Below are positions 39,051 to 48,062 of a DNA stretch of 64,000 nucleotides, in pieces (positions within the stretch are counted from its first letter, which is position 1; each line of letters starts with the position of its first letter). The notes beneath the pieces are model-generated. The model was given only the letters and a program-made list of their open reading frames with translations, did not search any database and had not been told where the DNA came from. The stretch comes from Bombilactobacillus thymidiniphilus (GTDB lineage: Bacteria; Bacillota; Bacilli; Lactobacillales; Lactobacillaceae), in NCBI RefSeq assembly GCF_023380245.1, contig NZ_CP093365.1, positions 744,001 through 808,000 on the forward strand, read 5' to 3'. The translations under genes were made by a program, and so were the position numbers.

Positions 39051-40658
39051 ATGATGAAGAAGTTATATTTACTTGGTTTGGTATTTTGCAGTGCATTTAG
39101 TTTAGCTGCGTGTGGACACCAATCTGCTAATGATAAACACGAAATTTCGATTGCTTCGCGCGCTGAATTAAGTACGGCAGATGTTTCTTTAGCAATGGAT
39201 AATGAATCAGCTGAAGTGGCTGAACAAGTCAATGAAGGTTTGTATGACTTTAACGCTAAGGGGCAAATCGTGCCTGCTTTAGCTAAAGGACAACCGCAAG
39301 TCACTAATGGTGGGCAGACGTACACGATTAATCTAAAGCATGATGGCAAGTGGAGTAATGGCAAACCAGTCACTGCTAATGATTTTGTATATGCATGGCA
39401 GCGCACAGTATCACCTAAAACTAAGTCACAGCAAGCTTATTATTTAAATAATGTGCAAAATTATCAGCCAATTAACAAGGGACAAATGTCGCCGGATAAA
39501 TTGGGGATTAAGGCACTGGACAAGTATCAATTACAAATTCAGTTGAATCATCCAGCACCATATTTCTCTTCAATTCTAGCAATGAGTGCTAGTTTTCCTT
39601 TGAATAAGCAATATGTTGAGGCACAAGGCAAGAAGTATGGGACAGATGCTGATCATACTTTATATGATGGACCTTTTACTTTGGCTAATTGGGATGGTAC
39701 AAGCGATACTTGGACTTATGTCAAGAATAAGTATTATCGTGATAAAAAGCATGTTCATTTAGATAAAATCAATGTTGCGGTTACTAAAAGTCAAAATACA
39801 GGTGCTTATCAATTTGAATCTAAAGAGCTAGCGTTAGTGCCATTAATGGGTTCAGAAATTAAAGATCAGGCGCAAAACAAAGATTTATATGTGCGTAAAG
39901 TGCCCGCTACTATGTATCTGGAATATAATACACAGAAAAAATTATTCAGTAATGAACAAGTGCGCCAGGCCTTTTCTAAATCTTTAGATTTGAAGCAGTT
40001 GACAGGAAAAGTACTGCAAGATAAGTCAACACCAGCGACAGGATTTGTGCCAATGGGCTTTAAAAATTCACAAACGGGAGTTGATTTTGCCAAACAGGCA
40101 GGACAGTTAACACAATACGATCCCCAAGAAGCTCGTCAGTTATGGCGTAGTGGTTTACGGGAATTGGGCATGAAGTCCGCTAAATGTACAATTTTATCTA
40201 GCAATGACGATAATTCTAAGAAGATTGATGAATTTATCCAATCCAATTTAGAAAAACACTTGCCTAACTTACAAGTTTCGATTAAATCAGTACCGTTCAA
40301 TAGCCGGTTGACAGCAGCGAAATCTGGTGATTTTGATGTTATTTTAAACGGATGGACGCCAACTTATGCTGATCCAACAGACTTTTTAAACTTGCTGCAA
40401 TCAGATAACAGTAATAATGATGGTAAATTTAAAGATAGTCAATATGATCAACTTTTAGAAACAGCAAATAATCAATACGCTAGCGCCCCTGCTAAACGCT
40501 GGGAAACGATGCAAGCTGCCAATCGTTATGTGGTGGACAAAGCACCGCTTACACCCCTCTATTATTTATCAGAAGTTTATTTAATTAGCCCGAAATTGAA
40601 GGGTGTTGTTATGGGACCAATGGGCTTTCCATATTATAAGAATGCCAACTGGCAATAA
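39051..40658 (+). CDS. oppA: Oligopeptide-binding lipoprotein (OppA type)
   Basis: A 535-residue solute-binding protein of family 5 (SBP_bac_5). The lipoprotein signal ends in LAAC (Cys about 22), followed by a linker and the family core with the motif SNGKPVTANDFVYAWQR. It binds peptides outside the membrane and delivers them to an Opp permease. No oppBCDF genes are adjacent, so it must use a permease encoded elsewhere. The start at 39051 lies 9 nt after GGAGG; 39054 is an equal alternative. An upstream ATG in frame at 39030 lacks a binding site. First gene of a peptide-use cluster. Confidence 0.93.
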   Translation: MMKKLYLLGLVFCSAFSLAACGHQSANDKHEISIASRAELSTADVSLAMDNESAEVAEQVNEGLYDFNAKGQIVPALAKGQPQVTNGGQTYTINLKHDGKWSNGKPVTANDFVYAWQRTVSPKTKSQQAYYLNNVQNYQPINKGQMSPDKLGIKALDKYQLQIQLNHPAPYFSSILAMSASFPLNKQYVEAQGKKYGTDADHTLYDGPFTLANWDGTSDTWTYVKNKYYRDKKHVHLDKINVAVTKSQNTGAYQFESKELALVPLMGSEIKDQAQNKDLYVRKVPATMYLEYNTQKKLFSNEQVRQAFSKSLDLKQLTGKVLQDKSTPATGFVPMGFKNSQTGVDFAKQAGQLTQYDPQEARQLWRSGLRELGMKSAKCTILSSNDDNSKKIDEFIQSNLEKHLPNLQVSIKSVPFNSRLTAAKSGDFDVILNGWTPTYADPTDFLNLLQSDNSNNDGKFKDSQYDQLLETANNQYASAPAKRWETMQAANRYVVDKAPLTPLYYLSEVYLISPKLKGVVMGPMGFPYYKNANWQ

Positions 40659-40674
40659 TTAAAGGAGCAAAATA

Positions 40675-41517
40675 ATGAAAATTTATATTTCAACAGATGT
40701 GGAAGGATTAGCTGGAATTACCGATTGGAACATGGAAACACAAGATAGCGCCGAGTTCAGAAAGCTTTATAACCAACAAGTCGCTTGGGTTTTGCAAGGT
40801 ATTCAAGCCTCGCGTAATAATGAGCAAGTAGATACGATTTTGATTTCTGATTCACATGCTAAGGGGAACAACTTAAATTACAATTATTTATCCGATATTG
40901 ATGAACGAATTTCTTTAATCAATGGCTATCCACGCGAAGATTACATGATGAGTGGTTTGGATTCATCATTTGATCAAGTATTTTTCGTTGGTTATCATTC
41001 TGGCATTGGTAAAACGCATGGCAATATGGATCATGGTTATAGTGCACGTTCTGCTTATAAATTGTGGATTAATGGTGTTTATCAAAATGAAACCACAATT
41101 AATGTTGCTTATGCTAATGAATTAGGTGTGCCTGTGACGCTAGTTGTGGGTGATTCCGCTTTAGAAGAACAATTAGTGCAAGATAAGATGTATTTGACAC
41201 CTAAAATTGTGGTAACTAAGAAATCATTAGCGCGTTATGCAGCTATGAGTTATCCACGAAAATTAGTTCGCGAACAAACAATTGCAGCAGCTGAAGCTGT
41301 GGTTAACGATCCGAGCGCTTACAACAAAATGGCACCTTTAGCTGATAGTTTTACTTTGAAGTTGCAACTAGCCAATACCGCACAAGCTGATGTAATTGAT
41401 CAATTGCAAGAAGTTAAGCGTTTAGATGGGCGCACAGTTGAAGTGCAATGTCCATCAATGAAATCTTTACTCAATGAAATTATTGGTTTGGTTACTTTAG
41501 GTGGCACGCAAGCTTAG
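40675..41517 (+). CDS. dppA: D-aminopeptidase DppA (M55 family)
   Basis: A 280-residue zinc peptidase of family M55 that cleaves N-terminal D-amino acids such as D-Ala from D-Ala-D-Ala. The metal ligands fit Bacillus DppA: Asp8 and Glu10 in TDVEGLAG, His61 in SDSHAKG, His108 in GYHSG and Glu139; His115 sits in the catalytic position in THGNMDHGYS. It follows oppA by 16 bp and precedes the M42 peptidase, so imported or recycled peptides are its likely substrates. Confidence 0.9.
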   Translation: MKIYISTDVEGLAGITDWNMETQDSAEFRKLYNQQVAWVLQGIQASRNNEQVDTILISDSHAKGNNLNYNYLSDIDERISLINGYPREDYMMSGLDSSFDQVFFVGYHSGIGKTHGNMDHGYSARSAYKLWINGVYQNETTINVAYANELGVPVTLVVGDSALEEQLVQDKMYLTPKIVVTKKSLARYAAMSYPRKLVREQTIAAAEAVVNDPSAYNKMAPLADSFTLKLQLANTAQADVIDQLQEVKRLDGRTVEVQCPSMKSLLNEIIGLVTLGGTQA

Positions 41518-41552
41518 TTTTACAAACAATGGGATAAGGGGAAAGATAAAGC

Positions 41553-42638
41553 ATGAATGAGCAACAAGAGATTGAGTTAATTAAGAAATTTTCAAATTTA
41601 AGCGGTGTTGCTGGTTTTGAAATGGATGTTGCGAAATTTTTCCAACAACAAGTTAAGGCCTACGGCAAGACGCACATTGATGGCATGTTCAACAGTTATG
41701 TGGAGCGGCGGCAAAACACTGGTGATCGAACGGTTGTTCAATTAGATGCGCATGCTGATTCTGTGGGTTTTATTACGCAAGCTGTGCGTCCTAATGGTTT
41801 GCTTAAATTTGTGCCCCTAGGTGGCTGGGTGCCAACTAATATTCCAGCGATGAAGGTTCGTGTTCGCAATCGGGTTGGGCAATATATTAAAGGTGTGGTC
41901 GCCACTAAGCCACCGCATTTTATGACGACTGCCGAACGCAATGCGGTGCCTGTAATTGCAGATTTATCAATTGATGTGGGTTCAACTAGTCGAGAAGAAA
42001 CGATTAATGATTTTCAAATTGATACAGGCTGCCCAATTTTTGTTGATGTGGATTGTGAATATTTCCCAAGTACACGAATGTTTTTTGGTAAAGATTTTGA
42101 CAACCGAGTGGGAGCTGCAGCTTTGGTATCTGTGCTAGATCAATTAGATGGTCAAGATTTAGAGGTTGATGTTTCTGTGGCTTTATCAACGCAAGAAGAA
42201 GTGGGTACGCGCGGAGCTCAAGTAACAGCGCGTAATATTGATCCTGATGTGGCAATTGTATTTGAAGGTTGTCCATGCGATGACACATTCAGTCCGGAGT
42301 GGCTGGCGCAAACTGGTTTGAAGCGTGGTCCAATGCTACGAGATATGGATACTTCTTTTATTGCCAATCCTTTTTTTGAGCAGTATGCTGATGATTTGGC
42401 TACAGCTAAACAGATTCCGCATACACGTTCTGTGCGGACAGGTGGTGGCGTGAATGGTGCACCAATTTTATATTATCGTGGTGCACCAACAATTGTTGTG
42501 GGTATTCCGGTGCGTTATGAACACACGGCATATAATTGGGCTAATTTGGATGATTTTCAAAATGCAGTACGTTTGGTTTCGCAAATTATTGCTTCTTTGG
42601 ATGAAAAGACGATTGCTAGTTTTAAGTGTGAATCTTGA
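41553..42638 (+). CDS. M42 family metallopeptidase (aminopeptidase)
   Basis: A 361-residue cytoplasmic peptidase of the M42 family (glutamyl aminopeptidase/endoglucanase-like). Metal-binding motifs are DAHADSVGF near residue 66, KDFDNRVGAAALVSVL near 176 and the catalytic Glu pair STQEEVGTRGAQ near 212. The C-terminal GGGVNGAPI is also conserved. It probably trims short peptides from OppA-fed import. Same operon as dppA. Confidence 0.9.
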   Translation: MNEQQEIELIKKFSNLSGVAGFEMDVAKFFQQQVKAYGKTHIDGMFNSYVERRQNTGDRTVVQLDAHADSVGFITQAVRPNGLLKFVPLGGWVPTNIPAMKVRVRNRVGQYIKGVVATKPPHFMTTAERNAVPVIADLSIDVGSTSREETINDFQIDTGCPIFVDVDCEYFPSTRMFFGKDFDNRVGAAALVSVLDQLDGQDLEVDVSVALSTQEEVGTRGAQVTARNIDPDVAIVFEGCPCDDTFSPEWLAQTGLKRGPMLRDMDTSFIANPFFEQYADDLATAKQIPHTRSVRTGGGVNGAPILYYRGAPTIVVGIPVRYEHTAYNWANLDDFQNAVRLVSQIIASLDEKTIASFKCES

Positions 42639-42691
42639 AAAATTAGCACAAATTAAATCAATCAGTTATTATAATTTTTGAGGTGAAAATT

Positions 42692-43456
42692 ATGAAAATT
42701 GGTTTAATTGGTGCAGGGCGTATCGGTAGTGCTGTTGTAAAAGGATTGTTGAAATCTGGCATAGTACCTACTGATATTTTAGTAAAAAATAGCCGTCATA
42801 AAACTGCAGAAAAATTAGTAGATCAATATGAATTAACACTGGTTAATGATGACCAAAAATTTCAAGATTGTGCAGTTGTTTTAATAGCAATTCATGGTGA
42901 TGCTGTTTTACAAGTAGTACACAATTTGGCTGATGTATATCACGGAATCATTGTTTCCTTTGGTGGTGGTGATATTGAAGCTATTAATCAACAAATTGCG
43001 CCGGCAAGTTTTGTGTTAGCTACACCAAATACAGCAGTGGAAATTTCCCAGGGAATAGTTCCCGTGAGTTTTGCGGCGACAGAAAGTGATACTAACAAGT
43101 CAATAGTAGAAAAATTATTTGAACGTTTGGGACAAGTTTATGTTGTCAACCCCGAACTACAAGGAGCCTATGGCACTTTAGCAGGATGTACACCAGCCTA
43201 TTTAGCGGTAATGTTAGATGCTTTGAGCGATGCAGGGGCATTGACAGGTATTTCCCGTGCGCAAGCCGATAAAATTATTAAGCAAATGGTTTTAGGTACT
43301 GCGCAATTGTTGCAAGAAACTGATCTGAGCTTTGGTGAGTTGAAGGATTACACGGCAACTCCTGGTGGTTCAACAATTAAGGGGGTAGTTGCTTTAGAAG
43401 AAAATAACTTTCGCAATGCGGTAATTAAAGCAGTGCAAGCTGCAAATGGCAAATAA
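42692..43456 (+). CDS. proC: Pyrroline-5-carboxylate reductase
   Basis: ProC (254 residues) reduces pyrroline-5-carboxylate to proline with NAD(P)H. The dinucleotide motif is LIGAGRIGSAV at the N-terminus; the signature TPAYLAVMLDALSDAGALTGI is near residue 160 and TPGGSTIKGV near 222. The upstream GTG (42683) overlaps the GAGGTG binding site, so ATG at 42692 is chosen. proA/proB are not here. Last gene of the oppA-dppA-M42-proC cluster. Confidence 0.9.
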   Translation: MKIGLIGAGRIGSAVVKGLLKSGIVPTDILVKNSRHKTAEKLVDQYELTLVNDDQKFQDCAVVLIAIHGDAVLQVVHNLADVYHGIIVSFGGGDIEAINQQIAPASFVLATPNTAVEISQGIVPVSFAATESDTNKSIVEKLFERLGQVYVVNPELQGAYGTLAGCTPAYLAVMLDALSDAGALTGISRAQADKIIKQMVLGTAQLLQETDLSFGELKDYTATPGGSTIKGVVALEENNFRNAVIKAVQAANGK

Positions 43457-43484
43457 AAAACCTCTTAGTTAAGAGGTTTTTCTA
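43457..43484 (+). terminator. Intrinsic terminator after proC
   Basis: AAAACCTCTT pairs with AAGAGGTTTT around a 4-nt loop and ends in T5. It closes the oppA-proC cluster. Between it and the next terminator (43485-43592) I see no gene. Confidence 0.9.
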
Positions 43485-43592
43485 TATTCAATGATGTTTT
43501 AAGATTTAACGTGGATCAGTTTAGTCTGCTGTCCAATATATCAAGTTATTGCGAATACATTATTTTTCGCGCAATTGTTATTGATTTATAAA

Positions 43593-43622
43593 CAAAAAGA
43601 CACTTTTAAGGTGTCTTTTTCT
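43593..43622 (-). terminator. Intrinsic terminator after the MacB-type transporter gene
   Basis: AAAAAGACAC pairs with GTGTCTTTTT around a short loop with flanking A and T runs, adjacent to the minus-strand transporter stop at 43624. Confidence 0.88.
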
Positions 43623-43623
43623 A

Positions 43624-45930
43624 TTATTCGGAGCGTAATGCCGTTGCGGCATCTTTTTTGGATGCCATTTTAGCAGGAATATGTCCCCCTAACACAGTTA
43701 AAATAGTGCTGATAATAATTAAAACGATAGCATGTACTGGGTTTAATTGAGCAACATTATTGAGTCCGGTCAAGCTTGTTAGTAAAACATTGGCTGGCAA
43801 AGTAAATAGCCAGGCGATGAGAACACCAAGAATGCCAGAACCTAATCCTAATAAAGTGGTCTCAGCATCAAAGACGCGGGTAATGTCTTTTTTGCGAGCA
43901 CCTAAAGCGCGCAAAACACCGATTTCTTTGGTTCGCTCAATTACTGAAGTGTACGTAATAATGGCAATCATGATCATAGATGTTACTAGAGAAATGGCTG
44001 CAAATCCGATCAATACATAAGTTATTGCATCCATTAATCCACCAGTGATGCTTGTGATACTGCCAGCTAGATCCATGTACATGACTTGGTTACTGCGATT
44101 TCTATGCTTATTATACTTATCTAAATAACGTGTAATATTCTTCTTGTCTTGGAAATTATTCGGATAAATTTGAATAGAACTTGGCATCGTATTTGCACCT
44201 AAAGTAGTCATGATTAGTGCATGCTGTATACCTTTAAGCGGCTGCCCTGTAATCACATTGGTATCACTTTTGGCTTGTTGTACAGCAATTTGTGAATCTT
44301 TGTTAGTATTCACAATCTCTTTAGTTAGCTGATCGCTATAAGCTACACCACTAGTTAGTAAACCTGTAGAATTTTGCGATTTACTGCGCATAATACCTAC
44401 AATTTTTAAATTAATAGTCTTACTGGAATGTGCCATCTGCTCATAATTAGAATTAGGAGCGAAATTACCAATTGGTGATTGTGTGTAAAAATCATCGTTG
44501 GCGATTAGTTGAATCTTGTGATTCAATATTTTATCAGGATTGATGGTTTGTTTATTTTTAAATTGAAAACCTAGATTTTTGAGGGAATCGAGGTTGAGAT
44601 GATTTTTTTTATCAGTAATTAAGATGATTTCATTATTATTAGTAGGATAGCGCCCAGCCAAAACATGATAATTCTTTTTTAGAAAAGTTTGTTTACCATT
44701 ACGATCGACCGGAAAGACATTCCCACTACTATTTAGAGCGCTATCTGAACTGCTATCAGTGCTTGTGGCAAAAGAGACGGTCTGATAATGATTGTGAACT
44801 TTTCGAATCAGATTCATACCAGTGGTATAGGTATACGCGATATTTTTGCTATCCGATTTTTTAATTTTATGGATATAATCGACATATTTTGGTGTAATTT
44901 TATTAATATGTTGCGCTGCTGTAAGTGGATTGGCTTGTGCGACTACCTTGGATCCCTTGACAGCAGTGTCATCACTATTATCACTAGCTAAGGCTTTTTG
45001 ATCGGCAGTAACTTGTGAAATGGTGATCGGCATTTGTGCTAGCGCTTCAGATTGCGTCGAATTGATTTGCTTTTGAAAACCATTAGACAAGGATAAAACT
45101 ACCCCAATACTGATAATTCCGATACTGGATGCGAAAATCGTTAAAAAAGTACGCCCCTTTTTAGTTTTAATGTTCGTGAATGACAACTTGAGAGCCGTCC
45201 AGAAACTCATTTTGGTACGTTGGGGATTGAAATGGGGTTCTTCGGAAGGCTCTTGATAAGGATTAGAATCATTAGTGATTTTGCCATCTGAAAACTCAAT
45301 AATTCGATCAGAATATTGCTTGGCAAGTTGAGGATTATGGGTAACCATGATGACAAGTCGTTCTTTGGCTAAATCTTGGATCAGATTCATGATTTCTTCG
45401 CTAGTTTTGGTGTCTAAAGCGCCAGTAGGTTCATCAGCTAACAAAATTTGGGGATCGTTGGCTAGTGCCCGTGCAATTGCAACTCGCTGTAATTGACCAC
45501 CTGATAATTGACTAGGCTTTTTATTGATGTGATCTTTTAAGCCCACACGTTCTAGTGCTTGTTGCGCTTTGACTTGCTTGGTAGCATTAGAAACACCACT
45601 TAACGTCATACCCAAAGTGACATTGTCCATGATGCTTAAGTGGCTGATAATATTATAATTTTGAAAAATGAAGCCTACGGTATTGTTGCGATAAGCATCC
45701 CAGTCTTTATCTTTGAAAGTAGAGGTTGATTTGCCATCAATAATTAGATCGCCGGCATCATAGCGATCTAAACCACCAATAATGTTGAGCATCGTAGTCT
45801 TCCCGGAGCCTGATGGACCTAAGATTGAAACGAATTCTTTGCTACGAAAAGCGACAGATACATCATCCAAAGCTTTGGTAGTCGTGTCACCTACGGTAAA
45901 ATATTTTTTAATGTTTTTTAGTTGGAGCAT
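43624..45930 (-). CDS. MacB-type ABC transporter (ATPase fused to permease)
   Basis: A 768-residue fusion. The ATPase domain (about 1-235) has Walker A GPSGSGKTT near 40, signature LSGGQLQRVAIARAL near 145 and Walker B LLADEPTGALD. The permease starts near 265, with one membrane segment, a large outside domain of about 330 residues, then three membrane segments with the FtsX/MacB core RTKEIGVLRALGARKKDI. This type exports peptides or lipids, or drives envelope mechanics, but substrate is unknown. An in-frame ATG five codons upstream overlaps the GGGGGAAAG site; ATG at 45930 is preferred. No regulator or accessory protein lies beside it. Confidence 0.9.
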   Translation of the reverse strand: MLQLKNIKKYFTVGDTTTKALDDVSVAFRSKEFVSILGPSGSGKTTMLNIIGGLDRYDAGDLIIDGKSTSTFKDKDWDAYRNNTVGFIFQNYNIISHLSIMDNVTLGMTLSGVSNATKQVKAQQALERVGLKDHINKKPSQLSGGQLQRVAIARALANDPQILLADEPTGALDTKTSEEIMNLIQDLAKERLVIMVTHNPQLAKQYSDRIIEFSDGKITNDSNPYQEPSEEPHFNPQRTKMSFWTALKLSFTNIKTKKGRTFLTIFASSIGIISIGVVLSLSNGFQKQINSTQSEALAQMPITISQVTADQKALASDNSDDTAVKGSKVVAQANPLTAAQHINKITPKYVDYIHKIKKSDSKNIAYTYTTGMNLIRKVHNHYQTVSFATSTDSSSDSALNSSGNVFPVDRNGKQTFLKKNYHVLAGRYPTNNNEIILITDKKNHLNLDSLKNLGFQFKNKQTINPDKILNHKIQLIANDDFYTQSPIGNFAPNSNYEQMAHSSKTINLKIVGIMRSKSQNSTGLLTSGVAYSDQLTKEIVNTNKDSQIAVQQAKSDTNVITGQPLKGIQHALIMTTLGANTMPSSIQIYPNNFQDKKNITRYLDKYNKHRNRSNQVMYMDLAGSITSITGGLMDAITYVLIGFAAISLVTSMIMIAIITYTSVIERTKEIGVLRALGARKKDITRVFDAETTLLGLGSGILGVLIAWLFTLPANVLLTSLTGLNNVAQLNPVHAIVLIIISTILTVLGGHIPAKMASKKDAATALRSE

Positions 45931-46003
45931 CTTGCTTTCCCCCATTGGTAGATAGTTATTAGTGAAGTAATTGTATCATTTTTTAGTTACAAGATAAGTA
46001 CAA

Positions 46004-46038
46004 ATAAAAAATGACTCACTTTTTTCAGCAAGTCATAA
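46004..46038 (-). terminator. Terminator after the LXG cassette
   Basis: On the minus strand ATGACT and AGTCAT form a 6-7 bp stem with a 14-nt loop, followed by T6. It is 10 bp after the last DUF4176 gene and ends the eight-gene cassette. Confidence 0.7.
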
Positions 46039-46047
46039 TGGAACTTT

Positions 46048-46353
46048 TCAATCATCGACTGACAATTTGTCGTAGCCGGAAGCTTGAACTAAATCTTCGT
46101 AATTATCCGCAAATTCCAATTCTTCATCGTCGCGGTAACCGAGAAAAATTAATTCCGCGATATCTTCATGATTGAAAAAGCACAATTCATTACTATCCTG
46201 CAAGCCCGCTGGATAAATTACGGAAGAATAGTCAAAATAACCGGTTTGTTCTTCAGTTTCGTATAGAGCAGCGCGATTAATGATCATGACGGGAGTGCCG
46301 TTGCCATTTTTGAGGGTGACGATCGAGCCAATTGGTAAAATTTTATCTTGCAT
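46048..46353 (-). CDS. DUF4176 domain protein (copy 2)
   Basis: A 101-residue acidic protein with the DUF4176 pattern LPIGSIVTLKNG at the N-terminus, PVMIINR in the next strand, a YPAG turn, FNHEDIAELIFLGYRDDEE and a Tyr/Glu/Asp-rich end. DUF4176 proteins regularly accompany LXG toxins and type VII secretion genes; their role is not established. The frame extends 15 codons upstream into the neighbouring gene, but AAGGAG precedes the ATG at 46353. Last gene of the cassette. Confidence 0.85.
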   Translation of the reverse strand: MQDKILPIGSIVTLKNGNGTPVMIINRAALYETEEQTGYFDYSSVIYPAGLQDSNELCFFNHEDIAELIFLGYRDDEELEFADNYEDLVQASGYDKLSVDD

Positions 46354-46366
46354 AGTAAATTTCTCC

Positions 46367-46705
46367 TTAGTTTTCTGGATTAGTGTCTGAATCAGCAACC
46401 GGAATTGTCAATTTAGGATACTTAAAAGTTGCCTTGATATCATCGTAATTATTTTCAAATTCCAATTCTTCAGCGTCGCGATAACCGAGAAATAAAATAT
46501 CGGCAATATCTTCTTGATTGAAATAATACAATTCTTGACCATCGCCGTCTAAACCTTCCGGATAGAGCACGGACGAATAGTCAACGTAGCCGAGGCACTT
46601 GTCTTTTTCGTAATATAAAGGTGTGCGGTTGATAATCATGACTGGCACGGCGGTACTTTGTTGCAAGGTTACGATGGAACCGATGGGTAAAATTGTGTCA
46701 TTCAT
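46367..46705 (-). CDS. DUF4176 domain protein (copy 1)
   Basis: A 112-residue paralogue of the next gene, with LPIGSIVTLQQS, PVMIINRTPLYY, YPEGLDGDGQELYYFNQEDIADILFLGYRDAEE. Roughly half its residues match copy 2, so they arose by duplication. It begins 13 bp after the third membrane paralogue and is part of the same transcript. Confidence 0.85.
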   Translation of the reverse strand: MNDTILPIGSIVTLQQSTAVPVMIINRTPLYYEKDKCLGYVDYSSVLYPEGLDGDGQELYYFNQEDIADILFLGYRDAEELEFENNYDDIKATFKYPKLTIPVADSDTNPEN

Positions 46706-46718
46706 TGTGGGAGCCTCC

Positions 46719-47384
46719 TTAATATTTGATGTTGTATTTCTTTTTAACGATGTGGCGTTCTAAGACCATTATTAATAAATATAAAAGTAGAGCAATTACA
46801 AAGATAAACATTATGCTAAAAGTCAGTAAACTACTCAGGCTTTTTTCGTTAATTAATAAAATAAAACAACAAGACATCATAACGCCAGCGCCTATCCAAG
46901 CCATTATCATCTTCTTTTTGTACTCTTTTGTGAATGCAGCTGTTCCCTTTTTAGACTTCATTGTGACTACTAATTTTATAGAGCTTCTTTGTTCGTTTAC
47001 AGCAGACTGAATGTACTGTTGCACTTGTTTCATATCAGTTACATCTGTATCAATAACGCCTGCGCGTTCTACCTGTTTTTCGATAAAAAATTGACATAAC
47101 AAAGCACAAACTATTGTAATAACTAGATAAAATAATAGTATTTTAAAAAAATCATGACGGTATTTCAATGGCTGAATACGCGTACTATACTCACTTGATG
47201 ACCTTATGAATTGACTGTATGCGTAGGGTGAAGCTGCAACTACAGAACCGATAACTATAATGACGGCTGCCAGCTTGCTGATACTTTCAGGTAACTTATA
47301 AGTCATAAAACGTTTACTGGCAAAGTCATACATCAACCGCGCATCTTTACCATCGCCAAACCAAACTCTTGTCAATACGGACAT
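46719..47384 (-). CDS. Tandem membrane paralogue 3 (candidate immunity protein)
   Basis: A 221-residue membrane protein, the most divergent of three paralogues. It starts MSVLTRVWFGDGKDARLMYD, has two hydrophobic segments near residues 36-55 and 78-101, a soluble middle part, and two more near 162-210. It lacks the NIDINSED tail of the other two and ends KKYNIKY. Family not recognised. Its place after an LXG toxin with a membrane-active-looking end makes a membrane immunity role likely by inference, comparable with the multi-copy TsaI (DUF443) proteins that protect against TspA in Staphylococcus. Confidence 0.75.
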   Translation of the reverse strand: MSVLTRVWFGDGKDARLMYDFASKRFMTYKLPESISKLAAVIIVIGSVVAASPYAYSQFIRSSSEYSTRIQPLKYRHDFFKILLFYLVITIVCALLCQFFIEKQVERAGVIDTDVTDMKQVQQYIQSAVNEQRSSIKLVVTMKSKKGTAAFTKEYKKKMIMAWIGAGVMMSCCFILLINEKSLSSLLTFSIMFIFVIALLLYLLIMVLERHIVKKKYNIKY

Positions 47385-48062
47385 TCAATCCTCCGAATTA
47401 ATATCGATGTTGTATTTTTTTTCGATGATGCGACGTTCTGATATTACTAATACTGAATATATAAGCAATGCCATTACAACAACAAAAATTAAGCTAGAGG
47501 TAATCATGTCTACCATTTTTGTCGTATTTATTAATAAGCAAAAACAAATAATCATCATTATTCCACATCCGATACCAACCAAGCTCATTTTTCGACTATA
47601 TTCTTTTTTGAATTCAGATGTTCCATTTTTAGCATTAATTGTAATTACCGATCTAACAGAATTTCTTTGTATATTTACAGCAGCGTGAACATATTTTTGA
47701 ATTTTTTCCATATCAGTTACATTAGCGTCAATGATACCAGCTCTTTCCACTTGCTTTTCAATAAAAAATTGAAAAAATATAGTGATGATAAATATAATCG
47801 CCAAATATATTAACAATATTTTCCACAAGTCAGGTCGATATTTCATTGGTTGGATTTTGTCACTATATTCACTGGATGATCTGATAAGTTGACTAAAAGC
47901 ATATGGCGATGCTGCAGTAGCAGCTCCTATAGCCATAATTACCATTGCCCATTTACTAATACTTTTGGGTAATCTGTAGGTAATAAAACGTTTGGTAGCA
48001 AAGTCATACATCAACCGCGCATCTTTACCGTCGCCAAACCAAACTCTTGTCAATACGGACAT
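47385..48062 (-). CDS. Tandem membrane paralogue 2 (candidate immunity protein)
   Basis: A 225-residue paralogue with the same four-segment layout. Residues 1-86 are almost identical to copy 1; residues 87-225 differ at about half the positions, except the shared end YNIDINSED. It begins directly after the stop of copy 1. The junctions to the neighbours (47331-47416 and 47996-48094) are nearly identical DNA, a sign of tandem duplication. Function inferred as for copy 3. Confidence 0.75.
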   Translation of the reverse strand: MSVLTRVWFGDGKDARLMYDFATKRFITYRLPKSISKWAMVIMAIGAATAASPYAFSQLIRSSSEYSDKIQPMKYRPDLWKILLIYLAIIFIITIFFQFFIEKQVERAGIIDANVTDMEKIQKYVHAAVNIQRNSVRSVITINAKNGTSEFKKEYSRKMSLVGIGCGIMMIICFCLLINTTKMVDMITSSLIFVVVMALLIYSVLVISERRIIEKKYNIDINSED

